Positions 27,261-36,267 of a stretch of 64,000 bases of DNA are shown piece by piece (within the stretch, counting starts at the first letter, position 1; the number at the start of each line of letters is the position of its first letter). Where the stretch lies: the NCBI RefSeq assembly GCF_025460765.1, contig NZ_JAMWEG010000001.1, positions 310,001-374,000 on the forward strand, written 5' to 3'. The notes under the pieces are model-generated. The model saw only the letters and a list, made by a program, of their open reading frames with translations. It searched no databases and was not told the origin of the DNA. Source of the stretch: Micromonospora sp. MA102 (lineage in GTDB: Bacteria > Actinomycetota > Actinomycetes > Mycobacteriales > Micromonosporaceae). A program made the translations under genes and the position numbers.

Positions 27261-28025
27261 ATGAACATTTCCGGAAACACCATCTTCGTCCCCGGCTCCA
27301 CGAGCGGGATCGGTCTGGCCCTCGCCCTCGAACTCAAGGCCCGGGGCAACACCGTGATCATCGGCGGCCGGCGTACCGACCTGCTCGAGAAGGTCGCCGC
27401 GGAGCATCCCGACATCGACACCGTCGCGATCGACACGGCGGATCCGGCGAGCATCGCCTCGGCGGCCGCGCAGGTGCTGGCGAAGCACCCGGACCTCAAC
27501 GTCCTCGTCACGATGGCGGGCATCATGCGCGTCGAGGACTGGCACCAGCCCGAGTCGTTCCTCGACTCGGCCGAGGCGACCGTGACGACCAACCTGCTCG
27601 GCCCGATCCGCCTCATCGCCGCGTTCATCGAGCACCTGCGGGCACAGCCGGACGCGACCATCGTGACGGTCTCCTCGGGCCTCGCGTTCGCGCCGCTCAG
27701 GGTCACCCCGAGCTACAACGCGTCGAAGGCCGCCATCCACATGCTCAGCGAGTCGCTGCGGCTGCAGCTCGCCGACACGAGCGTGAAGGTCGTGGAACTG
27801 GAACCGCCGTCGGTGCGTACCGCGCTGATGCCCGGGCAGGAGACCAGCGAGTTCGCCATGCCACTCGACGAGTTCGTGAGCGAGGTCGTCGCGCTGATCG
27901 AGGCGCAGCCGGACGCCACGGAGATCCAGGTCGAGCGGGTGAAGTTCCTCCGGTACGGCGAGGCGCGCGGCGACTACGACCAGGTCGTGGCGACCCTCAA
28001 CGCGCACGACCCGCACGGCAAGTAG
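27261..28025 (+). CDS. Short-chain dehydrogenase/reductase (DltE-like)
   Basis: A 254-residue SDR of the DltE/YciK-like group. The cofactor loop reads PGSTSGIG rather than TGASxGIG, and NNAG is replaced by TMAG. The catalytic serine (VTVSSGLAF) and YNASK (Tyr and Lys) are present. It is divergent from the MmyB-type regulator, and the ATG at 27261 follows CTCGAGGC. The C-terminus from residue 200 is acidic and extended. The substrate is unknown. Confidence 0.9.
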   Translation: MNISGNTIFVPGSTSGIGLALALELKARGNTVIIGGRRTDLLEKVAAEHPDIDTVAIDTADPASIASAAAQVLAKHPDLNVLVTMAGIMRVEDWHQPESFLDSAEATVTTNLLGPIRLIAAFIEHLRAQPDATIVTVSSGLAFAPLRVTPSYNASKAAIHMLSESLRLQLADTSVKVVELEPPSVRTALMPGQETSEFAMPLDEFVSEVVALIEAQPDATEIQVERVKFLRYGEARGDYDQVVATLNAHDPHGK

Positions 28026-28107
28026 CCGTCACCGGCCTCGGGCGGTTCGGTCCGGCCGGACGACCGGCGGCGGCTGGCCGAGCCGCTCAACGGCGACCGA
28101 TGGGCGC

Positions 28108-30498
28108 TCAGTCGAAGGTCGCCGCCGTCGGGTTCTCCTGAACGACGTGGGCACACCCCTCCACCCGGCAGGTGTCCTCCAGCAGCGAGCGGATGGCCGG
28201 GGTCACCCGGAGGTTCTGGGCGAACCCGACCATGTCCGCGTAGAGCTGGCTGTGCGTGCGTTCGTACCGGCGGCGCTTCGGGATGGCGGTGAGGAAGCCG
28301 GCTCGCACCGCACCGCTGAGCACGGACGCCGGGTCGACGATGCGCCGCCCCGACAGCAGGCCCTTCTCGTCGAGGGAGTCACGACGGTAGTGGCCGTCCG
28401 GCCGGACGAACTTCAGGAACAGGAACCGCAGTTGAAGGGCGGTGGGGCACGGGCCGACGAAGGGGTGCTCCCGGCGCCCGTCCGCGCCCAGCAGCTTGAC
28501 GAAGTCCGCGACGTCCTCGATCGGGGTGCGCGAGTCGATCTCCACGGAGACGAAGCCGGTGAGGTGCCCGAAGTCGGCCTCGGCGAGGGTGGGCAGGCAG
28601 GCGTCGAACCGGGTGCCGTGCAAGGTCGCGTCGGACAGGTCGCAGCCGGTCATGACGCAGTTGTGGAAGCGGGTCGACTCCAGGTTCGCGCCGCGGAAGC
28701 TGACCCCGGCCAGCGACAGGCCCGAGAAGGTGAGCCCGGAGAGGTCCTGGCGCTCCAGCGGAGCGTGGATCAGCAGCCGGGCGCAGTCGGGAAGCCCGAG
28801 GAGCACCTGGAGGATGTTGCGGAACGCCGTGGGGGTGGCGGTGGCGCTGGACAGCCGGGTGAGCAGCTCCTCGCCGGCCGCGAGTTCCCTGATCCGGGCG
28901 CACAGCACCCGCAGGGCGAAGGAGTCGGGCGGGAACGGGCGGCAGTCCAACAGCTGCGCGAACCGCACCGGATTGACGGCGAAGTACTGCGCGGCGCGGA
29001 TCCCGATCTGGTGCTCGAAGATCACGTCCTGCGCGAAGCGGACCCGCTGCCGCTCCGACGCGGCCCGGAAGACCGGCAGGCGGCAGATCGCCGCGGTGCA
29101 CCGCTCGCGCTCGGGGTCGGACAGGTCCGAGGGAATCACGAACTCGGCGAGCTGGCCGATCTCGTCGATCGGCACGCCGCGGTTGTCGTTCTCCAGCTCG
29201 GCGACGGCGACGTGACTGATGACGTCGAGCAGGTCGTGCCGGGAGACGACGTGCTCCTGCAACTGCTCCTTCTTGTACTCGCGATCCATGATCGCGTCGA
29301 TGGCGTCGTGGACCAGGTCCATCTCGGAGTAGTCGTTCGGTATCCCGTCGGTCTTGCCCTCGTCGACGCGCTCGGCGAGCAGCTCGGCGTAGTACGGGGT
29401 GCCGCAGAGCTTCATCAGCTGCGGCTTCGCGTCGAGGATCGAGAGCAGCTCGCGATCCTTGTCCTGCAGGCGGATGCGCGCGAAGGTGGTGATCGACTCG
29501 GGCTGCCACGGCAGCAGGCGGAACTCCTCGACATACTCGTGGGCCACCGTGAGGAAGTCCCGCAGTGCCTGGTTGGAACTGAGCAGTGAATCCCGTACGC
29601 AGAGCAGGATGCGCGGGGTCGTCGGATTGTCCGGCCGGGCGACGATCTCGTGGATGTACTCGAAGAAGCCCGGGTCCTGGGCGATGACCTCGTCCAGCCC
29701 GTCCAGCAACCAGCTCGCGAACCCCCGCGTGAGCATCCACTGGAAGGTCGGCTGCTTGACCGGCCGCGCGACCTCCGTCTGCAGCAGCGCGTCGACCATC
29801 GGGCCCAGCGCGGGCGCGCTCGCCAGCGCGGCGTAGTCCGGCAGGAGCGGCAGCGGCCGGTAGGCCCGCCGCAGCTGCTTCTTCGCCTTCTGGAAGTTGG
29901 TGTACAGCGTCGCGAACAGCGACTCGAACAGGACGCTCTTGCCGTACCCCGCCGGTGCCGTCACCAGCACGATCGGGCGGTCCCAGCCGGCCGGGCTGTC
30001 GAAGCGGCGAGCCAGCTCGGTGAGCAGGTCGGTGCCCACCACTCCGGTGCCCACCGCCTCGAACGGTTGCGGGGTACGCCGCCGCTCCGCCATCTCCCCG
30101 TCGCGACGGAGCTGCTGCGCGGCCGTTCCCGCCAGCGTCGACACCAGCGTGTCGTCCCACTTGAACCGGGCGTCGAAGAACTGGATCGGGACCCGGATGT
30201 CGACGTTGTACTCGTGCTTGGCGACTCTCCGGAAGTCCGTCGACAGCCCCTGCGTGGACTCCACCAGCAGGAACTTCGCGCCCGGAGTACGCGCCTCCTC
30301 CGCGAACCGTTGCAGGAGGGTCGCCTCGCGGCGATGCAGCTCCTCGCCGTCCGGCGCGGCCGGGCACCACACCGTCATGTGCTCGCTGTTGTCCGCGTAC
30401 GCCGCCCGCCTCGCCCGGACGACCTCGCCCCGCGACTCCCCGGGAACCGACCAGCCCTCCGACTCCAGGAAAGTGACAGCCTCGTCGTACAGCGTCAT
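28108..30498 (-). CDS. NACHT-like ATPase with C-terminal pentapeptide repeats
   Basis: A 796-residue predicted STAND-type NTPase. Residues 1-140 form an alpha/beta N-terminal domain of unknown type. The P-loop APAGYGKS is at 181-188, with the Walker B/NACHT acidic motif LLDGLDE at 264-270 and sensor-like ILLCVRDS. A helical region follows, then pentapeptide-type repeats at about 580-650 (DLSGLTFSGLSLAGVSFRGANL). Its start overlaps the end of the NERD-helicase gene (ATGA), so both are made together. The architecture fits an oligomerising sensor of phage or foreign DNA (inference from NACHT/Avs-type systems). The longer frame to 31227 is not real. Confidence 0.85.
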   Translation of the reverse strand: MTLYDEAVTFLESEGWSVPGESRGEVVRARRAAYADNSEHMTVWCPAAPDGEELHRREATLLQRFAEEARTPGAKFLLVESTQGLSTDFRRVAKHEYNVDIRVPIQFFDARFKWDDTLVSTLAGTAAQQLRRDGEMAERRRTPQPFEAVGTGVVGTDLLTELARRFDSPAGWDRPIVLVTAPAGYGKSVLFESLFATLYTNFQKAKKQLRRAYRPLPLLPDYAALASAPALGPMVDALLQTEVARPVKQPTFQWMLTRGFASWLLDGLDEVIAQDPGFFEYIHEIVARPDNPTTPRILLCVRDSLLSSNQALRDFLTVAHEYVEEFRLLPWQPESITTFARIRLQDKDRELLSILDAKPQLMKLCGTPYYAELLAERVDEGKTDGIPNDYSEMDLVHDAIDAIMDREYKKEQLQEHVVSRHDLLDVISHVAVAELENDNRGVPIDEIGQLAEFVIPSDLSDPERERCTAAICRLPVFRAASERQRVRFAQDVIFEHQIGIRAAQYFAVNPVRFAQLLDCRPFPPDSFALRVLCARIRELAAGEELLTRLSSATATPTAFRNILQVLLGLPDCARLLIHAPLERQDLSGLTFSGLSLAGVSFRGANLESTRFHNCVMTGCDLSDATLHGTRFDACLPTLAEADFGHLTGFVSVEIDSRTPIEDVADFVKLLGADGRREHPFVGPCPTALQLRFLFLKFVRPDGHYRRDSLDEKGLLSGRRIVDPASVLSGAVRAGFLTAIPKRRRYERTHSQLYADMVGFAQNLRVTPAIRSLLEDTCRVEGCAHVVQENPTAATFD

Positions 30499-32096
30499 GA
30501 ACCATCCTCCATCAGGAATCGAAAGGGTTCCCACCGGTCCGGGCGGCCGACGACGTGCAGGTAGGCGCAGGCCCGGCTGACCGCGATGTAGCTGGTCGTC
30601 CAGTCCTCCTCGCCGTCGTCGGCGTAGACCACGGCCGGCGCCTCGCAGCCGTGGAACTGCCGCACCGTGCAGACCGCCAGCTCGTCGCCGCGGAGCCCGT
30701 TCATCGTCCGCACGCCCCGGTCCGCCAGCGTCCGGCGGATCGCGGCCTGGTTGGCCGTCGTCGACGTCAGCAGCACCAGCTGGGAGGCCGGCAGGTCCTT
30801 GAGGATCCCGAGGACGGCGTCGGCGCACGCCGCCACGAGGTCCGCGGAACCGCCGCTGAGGCGCGGCGGCCGCCCGGCCGGACCGGTGACGGGCGTGTGC
30901 GCTCCCGAGATCCGTGCGACGAGCTTCGCGATCGGCAGGACGTTGCGACAGTTCTCGGTCAGCCAGAACTCGTTGAACGACCCGTCGGGGCGTGGCCGCC
31001 ACGTCCCCGAGGAGTCCCGCTGGTACGGGTCGGCGAACAGCACCACCGAGCCGTCGGGGCGGACGAGTTCCCGGAGGGCGTCCAGCAGGTCCTCGTCGTG
31101 GCTCTGCGCCTCGTCGACGATGAGGCAGTCCAGCGGCTTGCCGTACGCCTCGGCCAGGGCCAGCACGGTGACCCACAGCTGCTCGCCGTCGTACTCGCGC
31201 AGGCGGTCGGCGCCGTACAGGTCGCACAGCACGTCCTCCGGTTCACCCGAGCTGACGCCCTCCACGCGCAACCTGCGCCGGATCTCCAGGCGCAGGTTGC
31301 GCTGCTGGCCGATCACGGCGACCCGCAGCCCCCGGGCCGCCAGCTCGCGCGCCCGTTCCTGCGCGAGGACCGTCTTGCCGGTGCCGGCCGCGCCGAGGAC
31401 CAGCGAGGCGCGCTTCTTGGAGGTCCCCTCCAGCACCTCCAGCTGGCGACTGGTCAGGCGGATCTGCCGCTGGGTCAGGCGGGCGAGGTCGTCGGAGGCC
31501 AGATCGACGTCGTAGCGGAGGGTGCGGGCGACGACCGCGGTCGGCGCGAACGCCTCCAGGGCCTTCTCGAAATCCGACTGGCCGGCCCAGCCGTGCTGGT
31601 CCCAGTGGGCCATGACGCGTTCCACCACCATCGGCGCGTGCTCCAACGCCGCCGCGGTCAGCACGATCGTGTCCGGCGCGTGCGGACCGAGGTTGCCCGA
31701 GGGCCGGCCGTCGGCGAAGACGACGCAGTGCCCGGCCGGGACGTGCCGGATGCCGGCGGCGTCGCGCAGCCACCCGGTCAGGGCGTACTTGTTCCGAACG
31801 GCCTGGTCGAACGGGTCGGCGTTCAGCGGCGTGTCACCGCCGCGGCGCTGGGCGAACCACTGCCGGCCCTCGACCCGGTAGGAACCGTCCTTGACCTCCA
31901 TGATCAGCAGGCCGCGAGCGGGGTGGAGCAGGACGAAGTCGGCCTCGCCCATCCGCCACCTCGGCCGTCCCGCGTCGAAGAACGAGAGGCTGTGCAGCAC
32001 GAACCACGAGTCGTTGAGGGACCGGAGCTTGTCGAAGACGACCCGCTCCCCGCGAGTGGCGTTCGCTCGCAGGTGCTTGGGATAGAAGCGCGCCAC
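30495..32096 (-). CDS. NERD-domain SF1 helicase (UvrD-like)
   Basis: A 533-residue protein. The NERD nuclease-related domain spans about residues 5-130 with the PD-(D/E)XK-like core D53...E67-V-K69 (GEADFVLL, LIMEVKDGSY). The SF1 helicase core follows: Walker A GAAGTGKT at 235-242, DEAQ at 328-331, FADPYQRD, and a C-terminal VRQFHGCEAPAVVYADD with YIAVSRACAYLHVV. It probably unwinds or cleaves DNA or RNA. GTG at 32096 is chosen for the GGGGAGG upstream. An ATG further out lacks a site. It is translationally coupled to the NACHT-like gene. Confidence 0.88.
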   Translation of the reverse strand: MARFYPKHLRANATRGERVVFDKLRSLNDSWFVLHSLSFFDAGRPRWRMGEADFVLLHPARGLLIMEVKDGSYRVEGRQWFAQRRGGDTPLNADPFDQAVRNKYALTGWLRDAAGIRHVPAGHCVVFADGRPSGNLGPHAPDTIVLTAAALEHAPMVVERVMAHWDQHGWAGQSDFEKALEAFAPTAVVARTLRYDVDLASDDLARLTQRQIRLTSRQLEVLEGTSKKRASLVLGAAGTGKTVLAQERARELAARGLRVAVIGQQRNLRLEIRRRLRVEGVSSGEPEDVLCDLYGADRLREYDGEQLWVTVLALAEAYGKPLDCLIVDEAQSHDEDLLDALRELVRPDGSVVLFADPYQRDSSGTWRPRPDGSFNEFWLTENCRNVLPIAKLVARISGAHTPVTGPAGRPPRLSGGSADLVAACADAVLGILKDLPASQLVLLTSTTANQAAIRRTLADRGVRTMNGLRGDELAVCTVRQFHGCEAPAVVYADDGEEDWTTSYIAVSRACAYLHVVGRPDRWEPFRFLMEDGS

Positions 32097-32368
32097 AGTC
32101 CGCCTCCCCGACGCGGGCCGTGCGGCGACTGTGGTGACGGCCCAGGATCCACATTGTCCGCTCGCTCGCGTCTTGTCGCGCTCCACCGGACTTGTGGTCT
32201 TCTGTGGACGATCGGTCATCCGGGGGTCACGCACAGCGAACCGAACGCTCCGGCGACGTCGCACAAGTGATGGACATCGTGGCCGAACGGATGAAGAAGC
32301 AGTGTGGGGACACGGAGGCAGAATTCGGAAATCAACCGCGCCTCGATGAGCTCACGGAGGAGCCGCAG

Positions 32369-33826
32369 ATGGCCGTCGGAAACAAAGGTGTCCTGCTCGT
32401 CGACTGGGACAACCTGGCCGGCGCGATCATCGGGCGCGGCCACCTGGTGGAGCGGGGCATCGTCGACGCCCTCTGGAGCGACGCGACCGCCCGGTGCGGC
32501 GGCCACCTCCAGTACAAGCACATGGCGGCGACGAAGTTCGACCGCAGCATCTCGACGGCGATGGAGGAACACCTCATCGACGACGATGTGGTGGGCAGCG
32601 CCAAGGAGCAGGCCGACATCCATCTGACCGTGCTGGCGATGGACTACCTCCACCAGGACTGCGGCCAGTTCGTCCTGGTGACCGGCGACCAGGACTTCAT
32701 CCCGCTGATCCGCCGCCTGCTGCGCGACGGCTGCCGGGTCACCGTCGTGTACGGCGACCAGGGCCGGCTCTCCCCCCAGTTCCGTGGCATCCTCACGCTG
32801 CCCGGTCTGGACTCCCTCTGCATCGACGACATCTACACCCTGCAGAAGCCCCCGCCGGCCACCTGCCGGGCGCTGCTCGGCCTGCTCGAACTGCAGCGTC
32901 GCGGCATCATCCTGGGCGGCAAGGAACAGGCCGAGCGCACCACCACCCTGGCCCGGTGGGGCATCCTGGAAAACGAGGACGAGACCCGGTACTGGGCGCT
33001 CATCGAGTCCCTCGGACAGAAGGTCACCCGCACCGACGCGGCGGTCCGGGCCAAGGACCAGTTCCTGCCCACCAACCGCACCCGCACCTACGTCGACGTC
33101 GGCTCCGGCCGCTTCGCCGACGTGCTGGCCATCGACTACGTGGTCCGCCGGCTCGCCGCCCGACCCAAGGGACTGACGGTCACGGAACTGCGCGCCGGCC
33201 CCCTCCAGGCGGACAACGGCTCCCGCCTGCTGCGCGCGCTCGACGCGCTGGCCGCCGTGCAGCTCGTCCGCAAGGGCGCGGACGACACGTACGCGGTGAC
33301 CGTGGACGACCTCGCCCTGGGATACCTCGAACCGCTGTGGCGGGTGCACGCCGGCCTGAGCATGGAGTGCTTCCGCACCCAGAGCCGGACCATCCCGTTC
33401 CGCCGCCTTCCCGGCCTGCTCAGCGCGACCGGCGTGGGGCAGGGCCCGGAGAAGTTCAACGCCGGCCTGGTCAACCGGGTCCTCAAGTACGCGAGCGCGG
33501 CGGGCGTCGTGGACGCGGTCGCGGTCGGCGGCGCCCGCCACGCGCTCGCCACGAACTCGCCGTTCGCCCGTCCCATCGAGGACGCCTATCACGAGCTCTA
33601 CCGCGCGTTCGTCGCTCGGGCTCCCAGCCCGATACCGGAGAGCGAGATCCTCGAGTTCATGGCGGTCAAGGACCGCGCGCGGGCCGAGCCGGTCTTCGGT
33701 TACGACCAGCGTGACCGGCACCGGATCCTGCGCGTCCTGGCCCAGTCCAGGGCCATCACCTGGCGGAGCGAGAAGGTCACCATTCCGCAGACGCGGTGGG
33801 GCGACGCCGGCTCCCCGTTCGCCTAG
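32369..33826 (+). CDS. NYN-domain (PIN-like) ribonuclease with winged-helix repeats
   Basis: A 485-residue protein. The NYN/LabA-type nuclease domain (residues 5-150) has the acidic set D12/D14 (LLVDWDNL), D83 (QADIHLTVLAMD) and D107/D109 (VTGDQDFIPLI), which should coordinate metal for RNA cleavage. The rest holds two or three winged-helix-like segments (VVRRLAARPKGLTVTEL; RRLPGLLSATGVGQGPEKFNAGLVNRVLK), perhaps for nucleic-acid binding. ATG 32369 has GGAGGAG eight bases upstream; earlier in-frame starts exist. It is divergent from the NERD-helicase/NACHT pair and may be its effector (inference). Confidence 0.85.
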   Translation: MAVGNKGVLLVDWDNLAGAIIGRGHLVERGIVDALWSDATARCGGHLQYKHMAATKFDRSISTAMEEHLIDDDVVGSAKEQADIHLTVLAMDYLHQDCGQFVLVTGDQDFIPLIRRLLRDGCRVTVVYGDQGRLSPQFRGILTLPGLDSLCIDDIYTLQKPPPATCRALLGLLELQRRGIILGGKEQAERTTTLARWGILENEDETRYWALIESLGQKVTRTDAAVRAKDQFLPTNRTRTYVDVGSGRFADVLAIDYVVRRLAARPKGLTVTELRAGPLQADNGSRLLRALDALAAVQLVRKGADDTYAVTVDDLALGYLEPLWRVHAGLSMECFRTQSRTIPFRRLPGLLSATGVGQGPEKFNAGLVNRVLKYASAAGVVDAVAVGGARHALATNSPFARPIEDAYHELYRAFVARAPSPIPESEILEFMAVKDRARAEPVFGYDQRDRHRILRVLAQSRAITWRSEKVTIPQTRWGDAGSPFA

Positions 33827-33834
33827 GGACGCGC

Positions 33835-34632
33835 GTGCTGCGCCAGACGCGGACCTGGCTGCGCGGCGCCGGCAGGTACGGGGTGGCGGTGCCGCGCCGG
33901 ACCTGGGCCTGGCTGCGCGGCGCCGGCAGGTACGGGCTGGTGCTCGCCGGGGCGCTGGCGGTCTGCGCCGCCGGCGCGGCCCTCGTGGTGGCGTTCACCT
34001 GGCGGGCCCAGCGGGCGGCCCCGGTTGCCGGCTCCTTCGCCGCCGTCGCGTCCACCATCGGTGTGCTGGCGGCGATCTACCTCTCCCGGCAGGCGCTGTC
34101 CCGGACCGACCGGCAGCTCACCGAAACCCGCCGGGCCCTGGTGCTCAGCCGGTACCCGCTCCTGCTGCCCATCCACCAGTCCGTGGCGTTCCCGGACTCC
34201 GGTGGCATGCTCGCCCAGCACCCGCCCGCTCAGGAGCGCTTCGCGCTGACCTCCGCGCCCGCCCCGGCGTACGCGTTCCTCGCGGTCGCCAAGGACCGGT
34301 TCCTCATCCCGGTGGAGAACGTCGGTGAGGGGCCGGCGCTGCGCGTCCGCGGGACGTTGTGGTGCGCGGACGGGCGCAACGGACGGGTCGACGGCGTGGC
34401 GGCCCTGGGCGCGGGCCGGACCGGCGTGCTGGCGGCCGTGATCCGGGCGGACGGACGGCCGCTGCCGGAGGAGTTCCGCACCGCCCTGGACGATGCGATG
34501 GGCGTCGCCTACTGGGTTGATCTCGACTATGCCGACGTCTTCGCGTATCCCCGCCGGACGGTGGCGCTGTTCGACCCGCGGGGGCTCGGCGCCTGGCACT
34601 ACGTGCCGGGACACGAGCCGGGCACGCTCTGA
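33835..34632 (+). CDS. Two-helix membrane protein of unknown function
   Basis: About 265 residues. The N-terminus contains a duplicated segment (TWLRGAGRYG, then AWLRGAGRYG; a 54-base tandem repeat in DNA). Two membrane helices follow (LVLAGALAVCAAGAALVVAF and SFAAVASTIGVLAAIYLS), then a soluble domain of about 170 residues. It begins eight bases after the NYN gene, so it is probably cotranscribed. A GTG at 33796 overlapping the NYN gene is an alternative start. In a defence setting a membrane effector is conceivable, but no known pore motif is visible. Confidence 0.7.
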   Translation: MLRQTRTWLRGAGRYGVAVPRRTWAWLRGAGRYGLVLAGALAVCAAGAALVVAFTWRAQRAAPVAGSFAAVASTIGVLAAIYLSRQALSRTDRQLTETRRALVLSRYPLLLPIHQSVAFPDSGGMLAQHPPAQERFALTSAPAPAYAFLAVAKDRFLIPVENVGEGPALRVRGTLWCADGRNGRVDGVAALGAGRTGVLAAVIRADGRPLPEEFRTALDDAMGVAYWVDLDYADVFAYPRRTVALFDPRGLGAWHYVPGHEPGTL

Positions 34633-34664
34633 CCGCGCCGGCCGCACCTGCGGACAAAATGAAA

Positions 34665-34686
34665 GCCCCAGCACGGAGGCTGGGGC
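34665..34686. terminator. Terminator-like hairpin
   Basis: GCCCCAGC and GCTGGGGC form a perfect 8-base stem with loop ACGGAG, preceded by AAAATGAAA. It follows the 33835-34632 gene and would also serve the convergent helicase gene. The run 34687-34878 after it is AT-richer than its surroundings and holds no gene. Confidence 0.65.
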
Positions 34687-34878
34687 CGGGTATTGAGACA
34701 GATCGAACGATGACTACGTTTCAGCTCATCATCGCCAGCCACCATCTCCCCTATGAGTAGAGGCTACGGACACGCTCCGCGAGCGTCAACTCGGCCACCC
34801 GTCCGTGTCTGCACACCGATCAGCCATCGAAGACCGCGATTCGACGCCCGCCGCGCGCCGTGAGTTGAGCCGCATGCC

Positions 34879-36201
34879 TCACGGGGCGCGGTTCGCGGCG
34901 AGGTGGGCGAGCATCGTGTGGTTGGCCTCCCAGCCGTCCGGGAACTTCACCGGCACGTCCAGGTGCACCCGCTCGGTCGACGGGTGCGCGTCGAGCAGCT
35001 CGGCGATCCCCGCCCGCGCCACCACCACACACGCGTGCCGGTGGCGGGACGCCAGCACGCAGAGCCGCCCCGACTCCAGGTGGAACGCGGTCGCGTCCCG
35101 CCGGCCGGAGAGCGGGTGCAGCACGATCGTCACGTCGTACTCCCGGCCCTGGAGCCGGTTGGCGGTGTCGACGGTGATGCCCGCGCCGGCCGCGCCCAGG
35201 TGCGACCGGATGGCCGCCACCTGGTCGCGGTGCGCGGCCCCGACGGCGATCCGGTCCGCGGTCACCGGCACGCCGCCGGGCGCCTGCTCGGAGAACCCGA
35301 CCGGTCCACGGTCCAGGAATCGCCGGGCCAGGGCGGCGCAGGCCGCCGCGGCCTCGGAATCGGTACGCGGCGTGTGCCGGGCGGGCAGCTCGTGCAGCGC
35401 CCAGCCGGCTGAAGCCGCCACCTCGACCGTCGCGTCGAAGCGGTCGACCGGCCCGGGCTCGGTGAGGGTCAGCGCCCGGTCGGCCGGCGCGGTGCCGGCG
35501 CGGAACCCGGTGAACGGGTAGAACGCCGCGGCCACCACCGGCGCGGCGGTGGCCGGCAGCCGCCAGGACACCGGCAGCCGGTGCACCGGCAGCTCCGGGT
35601 TGTGCCGCAGCAGGGTGGCCACCGCCGACTGCATCGGATCCCAGGTCAACCCCGTCCAGCGCGCGGTCTCGACCGTGGAGAACGGGTCGAGCTGCCCCGG
35701 ATCGCCCACGAACAGCGCCCGCTCGAACCGCCCGGCCACGCGCAGCAGGGCGTCCGACCGCATCTGGTACGCCTCGTCGACGATCGCCCACGGCCAGACG
35801 CCCTCGGTGACGGTGGCAAACTTCGCGGCCGTACCGATGATGGCGGCAGCGCCGCCGAGGTCGGCGACCTTGGCGGCGACCCGGACCGTCTCATGGCCCT
35901 TCACCCGCTCGGTGGGCTGGTAGTCGGTCGCGGAGAGCCGGCCGATGGGCAGCTCGGGGGCCTTGCGGGCGAGCCGGTCGATGAGGTCGTCGACCTGCTC
36001 GTTGGTCTGCGCCACGATGATCAGCGGCTCGCCGGCGGCGGCCAGCTCGACGGCGGCGCGGACCACAAGGGTGGACTTGCCGGCGCCCGGCGGCGAGTCG
36101 ACCACCACGCCCCGGTGGTCGCCGGAGCGCAGGTCGGCCAGCACGGCGGTGATCACCCGCTCGGCCTCGACGGCCGGCGGAGCTGCCAGTTCCGCGAGCA
36201 T
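34879..36201 (-). CDS. SF1 (Dna2/UPF1-like) ATPase/helicase
   Basis: A 440-residue compact SF1B-type helicase. Walker A SPPGAGKST is near residue 36-44, Walker B IVDEAYQM, motif III VGDPGQLDPF, motif V VDTANRLQGREYDVTIV and motif VI-like ASRHRHACVVV. It lacks the extra domains of larger Dna2 proteins. It probably translocates on single-stranded nucleic acid. The OGG-fold protein gene ends 66 bases upstream on the same strand, so the two are probably one operon. It lies next to the NACHT/NERD/NYN cluster. Confidence 0.88.
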   Translation of the reverse strand: MLAELAAPPAVEAERVITAVLADLRSGDHRGVVVDSPPGAGKSTLVVRAAVELAAAGEPLIIVAQTNEQVDDLIDRLARKAPELPIGRLSATDYQPTERVKGHETVRVAAKVADLGGAAAIIGTAAKFATVTEGVWPWAIVDEAYQMRSDALLRVAGRFERALFVGDPGQLDPFSTVETARWTGLTWDPMQSAVATLLRHNPELPVHRLPVSWRLPATAAPVVAAAFYPFTGFRAGTAPADRALTLTEPGPVDRFDATVEVAASAGWALHELPARHTPRTDSEAAAACAALARRFLDRGPVGFSEQAPGGVPVTADRIAVGAAHRDQVAAIRSHLGAAGAGITVDTANRLQGREYDVTIVLHPLSGRRDATAFHLESGRLCVLASRHRHACVVVARAGIAELLDAHPSTERVHLDVPVKFPDGWEANHTMLAHLAANRAP

Positions 36202-36267
36202 GGATCACCCTCCCGAGCCGACTGCCACGCCCCGACACCATACGAGCCGGGTCCGTCAGTGCCCCGG

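Noticed and set aside
30499..31227. N-terminal extension of the NACHT-like protein to 31227
   Set aside because: It runs inside the NERD-helicase gene in another frame; the ATG at 30498 with GGAGGA upstream is the real start.
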